From Glo-17 sp964549735 (GTDB lineage: Bacteria > Krumholzibacteriota > Krumholzibacteriia > LZORAL124-64-63), in NCBI GenBank assembly GCA_964549735.1, contig CAZJWO010000058.1, positions 1 through 22,622 of the forward strand: DNA of 22,622 bases, read 5' to 3'. Below are positions 6,589-13,129 of the stretch, piece by piece; the first letter of the stretch is position 1; each line of letters starts with the position of its first letter. Below the pieces are notes generated by a model, which ran no database searches, was not told the DNA's origin, and saw nothing but the letters and a program-made list of their open reading frames with translations. The position numbers were made by a program, and so were the translations under genes.

Positions 6589-8088
6589 TCATCGGCCAGC
6601 CTCCAGCCGGGCCAGCACCCCCGCCTCGGCGTTGAACTCGGCGATCATCTCGTCCCAGCGCGCCGGCTGGGCGAAGAGGCGCGGCCACAGGTCGGGGTCG
6701 TCCCAGAGGGCCTGGAGGTCGGCGACGTCCATCTGCTGCTGCTCGACCCAGGTGTAATACTTGAGGTTGTGGATCGCCTTGCGCTCGGGCCAGGTCAGCT
6801 CCTTGAAGTGGTCGGTACGCTGGCCGAGCAGGCTGCGCTCCAGGTCGCGCGCCGCCTGCACGGCGGTGTAGGGGCCGTGCTGCGCGGCCAGCTCCGTCAG
6901 GCGCGAACCGTAGAGGTCGACCGAGTCGGTGGCGATCGTCAGGATCACGTCGTCGGCGCCCAGCTCGAACCACCGCGCCGTCTTGATCGCCGCCAGCAGG
7001 TTCGCCAGGCTCGAGATGCCCAGCAGCGGCAGCGCGGCGAGCGTCTGCGGCGGCACGCCTTCGGCGGCGAGCGCTTCCTGGCCGGCCGGCTCGTTGAACA
7101 GGCGCAAGAGGCGCAGGCAGTCCGCGTCGTCGATCGCGGCCACGCAATCGGTGTTGCGGACATTGTGCACCCACGGCACGTGCTTGTCGCCGATGCCCTC
7201 GATGCGGTGGCCCCCGAAACCGTTCCACAGCAGCGTGGGGCATTGCAGCGCCTCGGCGGCGACGACTTTCAGACCCGGCGCGACCGTGCGCAGGTGGTCG
7301 CCCGCCGCGATGGTGCCGGCCGAGCCCGTCGTGGCCACGTAGGCGGCGAGGCGGGGCCGGCGGCCCGCGGCGGCGCCGAGCTGCGCGAAGACCTCCTCGG
7401 CCGCGGTCCCGGTGCAGTGGTAGTGCCAGGCCGCGTTGCCGAACTCGGAGAATTGGTTGAAGATCACGACGTCCTGGCGCGTGCGGCGCAGCTCCCAGCA
7501 CTTGTCGTAGATCTCCTTGACGTTCGATTCGCAGCCGGGCGTGGCGATGACCTCGGCGCCGATCTCGCGCAGCCAGTCGAAACGCTCGCGGCTCATCTCC
7601 GCGGGCAGGATCGCGACCGCGGTGCAGCCCATGAGGTACGAGTCGAACGCCCCGCCGCGGCAGTAGTTGCCGGTCGAGGGCCAGACGGCCTTGTGGTAGG
7701 TGGGATCGAAGCCGCCCGTGATGATCTTCGGCGCCAGGCAGCCGTACGCCGCGCCGACCTTGTGCGCGCCGGTCGGGAACCACTTGCCCACGAGCATGAC
7801 GATGCGCGCGTCGACGCCGGTCAGGGAGGCCGGCAGCTCGACGTGGTTGACCCCGCCGAAGAGTCCGCCCCGCTCGCGCGGCTCGTTCTTCCAGGTGATG
7901 CGGAAGAGGTTCAGGGGGTCGAGGTCCCAGAGACCCAGATTCTGCAGCCTCGCCGCGATGGCCGGCGGCACCAGCCGCGGGTCGCGCATCTGCGCGAACG
8001 TCGGCAGCACGATGCCGCGCTCGCGGTAGCGCTGGACGGCCCTGGCGCGGACGTCGGGGTCGGTGACGCGGTCGATGATGTCGATCAT
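6589..8088 (-). CDS. TrpB-like (fold type II) pyridoxal-phosphate enzyme of unknown reaction
   Basis: The 499-aa protein starts at ATG 8088, preceded by AAGGAT at suitable spacing. The motif FPTGAHKVGA (Lys110) matches the Schiff-base lysine motif TGAHK of tryptophan synthase beta. Also present are a substrate-loop segment STGNYCRGG (138-145) and the phosphate-binding loop TGSAGT (254-259). It is longer than cysteine synthases (about 310 aa) and TrpB (about 400 aa) because of an extended N-terminus and a C-terminal tail with many Trp/Tyr residues. It lacks TrpA partners and tryptophan genes nearby. It lies 38 bp downstream of ssnA in the same direction, so it probably acts in the same purine-derived pathway, for instance an elimination or replacement on an amino-acid intermediate. 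That role is inference. Confidence 0.88.
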   Translation of the reverse strand: MIDIIDRVTDPDVRARAVQRYRERGIVLPTFAQMRDPRLVPPAIAARLQNLGLWDLDPLNLFRITWKNEPRERGGLFGGVNHVELPASLTGVDARIVMLVGKWFPTGAHKVGAAYGCLAPKIITGGFDPTYHKAVWPSTGNYCRGGAFDSYLMGCTAVAILPAEMSRERFDWLREIGAEVIATPGCESNVKEIYDKCWELRRTRQDVVIFNQFSEFGNAAWHYHCTGTAAEEVFAQLGAAAGRRPRLAAYVATTGSAGTIAAGDHLRTVAPGLKVVAAEALQCPTLLWNGFGGHRIEGIGDKHVPWVHNVRNTDCVAAIDDADCLRLLRLFNEPAGQEALAAEGVPPQTLAALPLLGISSLANLLAAIKTARWFELGADDVILTIATDSVDLYGSRLTELAAQHGPYTAVQAARDLERSLLGQRTDHFKELTWPERKAIHNLKYYTWVEQQQMDVADLQALWDDPDLWPRLFAQPARWDEMIAEFNAEAGVLARLEAGR

Positions 8089-8126
8089 GGCCCGGATCCT
8101 TTCCAGTGCGGGACGCGCCGCGCCGG

Positions 8127-9401
8127 TCACGTATTCGCCAGCGCGTCCCAGAGCCGCTCGGCCTGGTCGCGGCAGAACTGCATGACCGCCGCCTCGTCGA
8201 GGCAGACCAGGCGCCCCTCGTCGAGCACGACGCGGCCGCCGGCGATGACCGTGCGCACGTTGCGGGCGTCGAGGCCGAAGAAGACGTGGCCGAGCAGGTT
8301 GTCCGCGCGCAGCGGCGTCGGCGGCACGTAGTCGAAGAGGACCACGTCGTTGCGGCGCGCGGCGCACGGATGATGCGCCTCCAGGTAGCGCTGGCTGTTC
8401 CACAGCGCCCCCCAGGCGAGCGCGGGATCGAGGCCGCCGCCGGCCTGGCCGGCGAAGTACGCGGCGCGCGCGCTGCGCAGCACGTCGCCGTGCAGGCCGT
8501 CCGTGCCGAGGAGCACGCGGGCGGGGTCGAACCCCTGCCAGTCGAACCGGCCCACGCCGTTGTTCTGGTTGCTCTCGGCGTTGTGGGCGACCCAGACGCC
8601 GGCGCGGCGCACCAGCTCGCGCTCGGCGGGCGCCAGGTGCAAGCAGTGCACGAGCAGGCTGCCCGGCAGATCCAGCGCGTCGAAGCGCTGCAGGCGCTCG
8701 ACGACGCGCAGGCCGTGGTCGGCCAGGCAGCGCTCCTGATCGACCTCGCCCTCGGCCACGTGCAGGTGCAGCCCCGTCCCGTACTTCGCCGCCAGCGCCA
8801 CGGCCGCGGCGAGCAGTTCGTCGCCCACGGTGAACGAGGCGTGCAGGCCCACCAGCCCGGGCCGTCCCGACGCGAGGTACGATTCGGTCTCGGCCAGGCC
8901 CGCTTGCGCCGCGCGCGCACCGTCGCGGTCGGTCAGCTCGTAGCAGAGCACGTGCGAGAGGCCGACCTCTTCGAGCGCTTCGGCGATGACCGCCAGCGAG
9001 CCGGTGATCGCGGCCGGCGAGGCGTGGTGATCGATGACGCGCGTCACGCCACAGCGCAGGGCGTCGATGGCGGCCGCGAGCGCCGACGCGCGCACCATCT
9101 CGAGGTCGAGCCGCCGGTCCAGACGCCACCACACCAGTTCGAGGATCTCGGCGAAGCCGCGCGGCGGGCGTGGCGGCGCCGGCATGCCGCGCGCCAGGGC
9201 GGAGTAGATGTGGTGATGGCCGCAGGTCAAGCCTTCCATCGCCAGCTTGCCGCGCCCATCGAGCACGGCCATGCCCGGCGGCGGCGGACCGTCGGTCGGC
9301 CGCAAGCCGCCGTGCGGCCCGTTCTCGACCACCAGCCCGCCGCGATGCAGCGCTCCGGTGCGCCAGTCGTAATACGTCACGTCGTGCAGATAGAGGCTCA
9401 T
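8127..9401 (-). CDS. ssnA: SsnA-type amidohydrolase (putative aminohydrolase of the purine/selenium-associated cluster)
   Basis: The 424-aa protein has the metal-dependent amidohydrolase layout. GLTCGHHHIYS (His62-64) is the HxH site after the first beta-strand and resembles the family's GL-C-HHH-YS block. HLHVAEGEVDQ contains His214, and GTDGLHGD contains the metal-ligand Asp301. Relatives of this fold deaminate or dechlorinate purine- and triazine-type rings; the exact SsnA substrate is not known to me. The frame stays open to 9482, but the start at 9401 begins the conserved MSLYLHDVTYYD sequence and lies about 46 nt after the likely transcription start. The longer start would fall in the -35 box. 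It is the first gene of a two-gene unit with the TrpB-like enzyme and is the sequence-related partner of the YgfK/YgeW/YgeX/XDH genes at 13130-21701. Confidence 0.9.
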   Translation of the reverse strand: MSLYLHDVTYYDWRTGALHRGGLVVENGPHGGLRPTDGPPPPGMAVLDGRGKLAMEGLTCGHHHIYSALARGMPAPPRPPRGFAEILELVWWRLDRRLDLEMVRASALAAAIDALRCGVTRVIDHHASPAAITGSLAVIAEALEEVGLSHVLCYELTDRDGARAAQAGLAETESYLASGRPGLVGLHASFTVGDELLAAAVALAAKYGTGLHLHVAEGEVDQERCLADHGLRVVERLQRFDALDLPGSLLVHCLHLAPAERELVRRAGVWVAHNAESNQNNGVGRFDWQGFDPARVLLGTDGLHGDVLRSARAAYFAGQAGGGLDPALAWGALWNSQRYLEAHHPCAARRNDVVLFDYVPPTPLRADNLLGHVFFGLDARNVRTVIAGGRVVLDEGRLVCLDEAAVMQFCRDQAERLWDALANT

Positions 9402-9453
9402 GCGGTGTCCGCCGGCTTCCGGGAATCGGGGCTCGCGTGCGGCGATGGAGGCA

Positions 9454-9482
9454 AACATAGGCGACGGGCGCCGGCAAACCAA
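9454..9482 (-). promoter_or_regulatory. Putative promoter of the ssnA-PLP enzyme unit
   Basis: On the minus strand TTGGTT (9482-9477), a 17-nt spacer and TATGTT (9459-9454) fit a sigma70 promoter with a start near 9447. It separates ssnA transcriptionally from the upstream secreted-protein genes and supports the ssnA start at 9401. Confidence 0.55.
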
Positions 9483-9532
9483 GGCGGACCTCGCCCGCGC
9501 CCGGCGCCCCGCCGGCTTCTGGCGGACCGGCG

Positions 9533-10954
9533 CTACGGCGCGCGGCGATCGAGATCTTGAGAATGATGCATGCCGGCTTCGGGCGGCTGGCCATACAGCT
9601 CGGGATGCAGGTACTTGCCGCGTTGCGAGGCGGGTTTGTCCAGCTCGACGGGCGCACCGTACCGCTCGACGTAGCGATCGTTGCGCGTGGCCTCGACCCG
9701 CCAGGACACTTCCAATCCTGGTTCGCCGCCGGCGATCCGGAAACGATTGCCCCGGATCCGCTGCGCGACGTGCAGGTTGGGCATCGCCGCCTCGAGGGGC
9801 GTCAGCTGATAGCGGTAATCCTTGTTGATCGACTCGAAGTAGTCCGGCAAATCCACCACGGCCTCGCCGCGTTGATCCAGGACTGCGTTGCCGCTGTAGA
9901 CGTTGAGGGGCTCCGGGCCCTCCGAGCTGTAGTGATACAGGTACTTGTTGGCGGGATCGCGCGGGTGGTCGATCTGAAACGGCTTGGTGCCACTCGCGCC
10001 CAGGTTTCCCGACGCGTAGACCCCGAAACTGCCGGTGCCGCTGGCGCTGCCGTAGACCCCGAAGTTGGTTCCGGTCGTACCGGTGGCGATGCCGTAGACT
10101 CCGTATCTCGTGCCGCCTCCTCCCGACACGTCGCCCCGCACGGCCTGGTACGAGCTGTTGCCGGTCGCGATGACTTGCCCGAAGACGCCGCGATATCCGC
10201 CTTTGCCGAACACCCCGATGCCGTAGAAATCAGTAATGTCCTGGACGCCTTGAATGGCGACGCTGTCGCTGCTCTGCCTGGTGCTCGTCACCTTGAATGC
10301 CGGTACGATCGCGCTGGGATTCACGCTGCCGGAGTACGGCAGGCTCAGCGCGGTGACGTCGCTCGCCAGCTTCGCCTGGGTGACCGCGCCGGCGGCGATC
10401 TCGGGGTTGGGGTACGCGCCCGTCAGGTCGCCGCCGGCCGTGCCGCCGGGGGGAAGCGTGACGCCGCCGGACAGCTTGGCCTGCGTCACCGATCCGTCGG
10501 CGATCTTGGCCGTGGTCACGGCGTTGCTGGCGATCTTGGCCGTGGTGACGGCGCCGTCGACGACCGTCGAGGCGGTCAGCGCGTATGGCGCGCTCCCGAT
10601 CCGGATGCGCGGGCTCAGCTCGACTCCGCCGACGGCGACGGAGAGGTACCGATCGCCGCCCCGGAAGACCGTGTTCGAATCGATGGGCAGCGACGGGTTG
10701 CCGGCGCCCAGGAAGACGCTGACGACGCCGTTCTGCGGCGTGACCGCATGGGTTTCGGGGCCCCATAACGCGTTGCCGCCCTCGGCCTGGCTGTAGATGC
10801 GGAACTGGACCTCGGTGCCGGGGCCGACGATCTCGCCGTCCTGGCTCCGGATCACGGCCTGAAACGGGATGACGTTCGGCACCTGCGATGTCGCGGCGGC
10901 GGCGAGCAAGAGCGCGATGCCGGCAACGGTGCATGAGAATCTGAGCGTTTTCAC
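9533..10954 (-). CDS. Secreted repeat-containing protein with Thr-Ala-Lys decapeptide and Gly-Val-Tyr-Gly repeats
   Basis: The protein is about 473 aa with a Sec signal peptide (hydrophobic core, cleavage near residues 20-24). Starting at GTG 10954 puts GGGAGG seven bases upstream; the adjacent GTG at 10957 leaves only four. An N-terminal domain (about 27-125: PFQAVIRSQDG, FRIYSQAEGG, RIGSAPYALTAS) is of the kind found at the head of many fibre-like secreted proteins. It is followed by decapeptide repeats VTTAKIASNA, VTTAKIADGS and VTQAKLSGG, recurring as VTQAKLASD at 191-199. A Gly-rich beta-type region with repeated YGVYG/FGVYG (about 243-320) follows, and then a conserved tail beginning FQIDHPRDPANKYLYH (326-341). 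It is probably a cell-surface or extracellular protein of unknown role. It is 50 bp downstream of the FlgD-domain protein and likely co-transcribed with it. Confidence 0.85.
   Translation of the reverse strand: MKTLRFSCTVAGIALLLAAAATSQVPNVIPFQAVIRSQDGEIVGPGTEVQFRIYSQAEGGNALWGPETHAVTPQNGVVSVFLGAGNPSLPIDSNTVFRGGDRYLSVAVGGVELSPRIRIGSAPYALTASTVVDGAVTTAKIASNAVTTAKIADGSVTQAKLSGGVTLPPGGTAGGDLTGAYPNPEIAAGAVTQAKLASDVTALSLPYSGSVNPSAIVPAFKVTSTRQSSDSVAIQGVQDITDFYGIGVFGKGGYRGVFGQVIATGNSSYQAVRGDVSGGGGTRYGVYGIATGTTGTNFGVYGSASGTGSFGVYASGNLGASGTKPFQIDHPRDPANKYLYHYSSEGPEPLNVYSGNAVLDQRGEAVVDLPDYFESINKDYRYQLTPLEAAMPNLHVAQRIRGNRFRIAGGEPGLEVSWRVEATRNDRYVERYGAPVELDKPASQRGKYLHPELYGQPPEAGMHHSQDLDRRAP
10499..10553. 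repeat. 30-bp-period direct repeat inside the secreted repeat protein
   Basis: Copies at 10499-10523 and 10529-10553 are identical at 24 of 25 positions and encode consecutive VTTAKIA decapeptides. Such near-identity at DNA level suggests recent duplication of one repeat unit. Confidence 0.8.
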
Positions 10955-11004
10955 CACGGTACCTCCCGAAAGGTGTCCTGCGTCATCGGCGGGCCGAAGA
11001 CGGT

Positions 11005-12897
11005 TCAACGCACCAACAGGATCCTCTGTACGACATCGGCGTCTGCGGCGCGCAGGCGCACGAGATACACGCCGGCCGCCACGCGTTGCTGCGCGTGGTT
11101 CTCGCCGTGCCAGTCCAAGCGCGTCCAGCCCCGGTCGACCGGACCATCGAGCAGCGTCTTGACCAGACGGCCGCGCAGGTCGTAGACGCGCACCGTGACC
11201 CTCTCCGCGCGCGGGGCCGCTAGGGTGACCACGCAGCCGCTGCCCGCGGTGAACGGGTTGGGGAACGAGGGGCGTAGCGTGAACGCCACGATGTTCCGGT
11301 AGGATTCTTCCATGATGTCGCGTCGGACCTGGTCCAGATACGGATCGGGTCCGGCCGCGAGATGCCAGTGCGCGCGCGTTACGGATGTCCCCGTGCGTCC
11401 GCTGATGCTGCCGCCGGCGAGCAGGTCGATCTCCTCGCCGGTCGAGGCGTCGATGGCGAGCAGCCGCCATCCGGCGGGCAGCGCGCGTTCGATCGCGAAG
11501 TCCACGCGAAAGGACTCCTGCGCCTGATCGGTGTCGAGCGACAGCATCCAGAGCTCGCCGACCGAATCGGCGTCGCGGAAGTCGTTGAGCAGCCGGGCGC
11601 CGCCTGCAGCGAGGAAGGACAGCGCCAGGTAGCCGGCGGGAGGCAGCGGCGCGGCCATGAAGTCGCAGGCGTCCCGGTCGGAGGTGGCCCCGGGTGCCAG
11701 GCCGAAGCGATGGTCGACAGCGGTGCAGCCACCGGCCTGGGCGCAGGCGAGCACGCGCCAGCCCGGCCCTTCGTTCGCGAGATGCGGCGGCAGCGGCGCC
11801 GATGGGTTCGCCTTGGCGGAGATCCCTTGCGGCGGGATCAGCAGGGCGGCGGGCGCCGTTCCGTCGTAGTACAGCCAGTAGCCCTGGCCGGGCTCGAGCG
11901 CCGACTGGAAATTCACATACCCGCCAGCCTGCCAGCCGATCAGGTTCGCGTCCGTGCCCGCGGGCAGCGCCAGGCTCGCGAAGGAGACCGCGAAGAAGAA
12001 CGGATTGGCGATCAGGTTCCAGCCGTTGCGCAGCGTGATGGCGACCGGCTGGTCGAGTCGCGTCGAATGGCCCGACACGCGGATGTCGCGCTCGGCGCGC
12101 GAGATGATCCAGAAGCCGCGTCCCGGCGTCGCCGGCGCCGCGGCCGGCGGCTCGACATAGGCTTGATTCGCCTCGTCGTAGGTGACGTACCGCCACGCGT
12201 TGATGTCGTAGCGCCCGAGCGCGCCGAAGACCGCGCCGGCGTCCGAGTCGGCGGCGACCAGGCCGACGCCGCGCAAGGCGTAGGTGTCGCGTGTCGCGAA
12301 GAGCGGCTGCTCGGTCACGGCCACCTCGACGTTGCCGAGCGCGGCCGGCGCTCCGGACGGCAGCTTGAGCGAGCCGAGGCCGTCATCGGCCACGATGTAG
12401 AATTGCACTCCGCGCGGGCCGACCGAGTCGGCGGCGATGACGCCGGACCACGTGCCGCCGTCCCCGCCGGCCGGCGCCATGGCCGCGGTCGCGAACTCCT
12501 GCGCGCCGCCGATCCGGTAATGCAGCGTCACCGCCGGCGCGGCGACATAACCCCGCAACGTGACCGTGATGGTCGCCGGTTGGCCGGCGCTCGCCGCCAC
12601 GGGCGGCACCTCGCCGGACATCGCCGAAGCGGTCAGCCCCGCCAGGAACCCTGCCCGGACGACCGCCCCGGCGGCGCCGGCGGGCGGCGCGGCGATCGGC
12701 TCGCCGATCGTCGCCAGGACCGACGGCTGGCCGTTCCCTCCCGCGGCGCCACCGCCGCCCGGCAGCGCGCCCGCGACGACGCTCTGGGCCGCCGCGGACC
12801 TTGCGATCGACACCGCCGCCAGCATGCCCAGCGACAGGCAGACGATCACCCGCCTCCCCGCAGACCGTTGAGATACGAGCGAAACGCGCGGCACCAT
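11005..12897 (-). CDS. Secreted protein with C-terminal FlgD/Por-type Ig-like sorting domain
   Basis: The 630-aa protein starts at ATG 12897, with GGGAGG about seven bases upstream. It has a Sec signal peptide with cleavage near Ala-Ala-Ala-Gln (about residues 35-38). Residues about 95-190 form an Ig/fibronectin-like beta domain (ITVTLRGYVAAPAVTLHYRIG, VQFYIVADDG). The middle carries GWNLIANPF and GQGYWLYYDG blocks seen in FCB-group secreted proteins. Residues about 543-630 (PSFPNPF, VRVYDLRGRLVKTL, GVYLVRL) form the FlgD Ig-like/type IX-type C-terminal domain that marks exported proteins in the FCB group. No catalytic motif was seen. With the downstream repeat protein it makes a two-gene unit lying between two parts of the purine cluster, with no evident functional link to it. 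Confidence 0.87.
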   Translation of the reverse strand: MVPRVSLVSQRSAGRRVIVCLSLGMLAAVSIARSAAAQSVVAGALPGGGGAAGGNGQPSVLATIGEPIAAPPAGAAGAVVRAGFLAGLTASAMSGEVPPVAASAGQPATITVTLRGYVAAPAVTLHYRIGGAQEFATAAMAPAGGDGGTWSGVIAADSVGPRGVQFYIVADDGLGSLKLPSGAPAALGNVEVAVTEQPLFATRDTYALRGVGLVAADSDAGAVFGALGRYDINAWRYVTYDEANQAYVEPPAAAPATPGRGFWIISRAERDIRVSGHSTRLDQPVAITLRNGWNLIANPFFFAVSFASLALPAGTDANLIGWQAGGYVNFQSALEPGQGYWLYYDGTAPAALLIPPQGISAKANPSAPLPPHLANEGPGWRVLACAQAGGCTAVDHRFGLAPGATSDRDACDFMAAPLPPAGYLALSFLAAGGARLLNDFRDADSVGELWMLSLDTDQAQESFRVDFAIERALPAGWRLLAIDASTGEEIDLLAGGSISGRTGTSVTRAHWHLAAGPDPYLDQVRRDIMEESYRNIVAFTLRPSFPNPFTAGSGCVVTLAAPRAERVTVRVYDLRGRLVKTLLDGPVDRGWTRLDWHGENHAQQRVAAGVYLVRLRAADADVVQRILLVR

Positions 12898-13129
12898 GTC
12901 GCCCCTCCCTCATCAGGCCCGGCTGATCCGGAAAGGGCCGCCGGCGGTCCTCCAAGATTCGAGCCGGGCTCGCAGCGCCCTGCGTTCGTCAGTCGAAGAA
13001 TGGGTTCCGACGCCAGGGGACCGCGGCATCGAGGTCGGCGATTGGCGAGCGAGTTGCAGGACCTGACCAGGTGCGGGGGCGATCCGCCGGGTGTCGCGCC
13101 AAGATGGTACGCCTGACGCCAGCCGCAGT
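12898..13129. other. Intergenic region between the molybdenum hydroxylase and the FlgD-domain protein
   Basis: I see no gene in these 232 bp. A near-palindrome of GGRCCGCC/GGCGGYCC type (12935-12950) followed on the minus strand by TTTCC could be a weak terminator for the operon above, but it has no real loop. A perfect ACCTG-AC-CAGGT palindrome lies at 13061-13072 and might be a protein site. No convincing -35/-10 pair for the gene at 12897 was found. Confidence 0.4.

Noticed and set aside
9402..9482. N-terminal extension of SsnA to a start at 9482
   Set aside because: The extra 27 residues are unconserved in appearance, and the likely promoter (9482-9454) lies within them.
12935..12950. 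Rho-independent terminator before the FlgD-domain gene
   Set aside because: The palindrome has no loop and only a short TTT run, so it was left as a note and not called.
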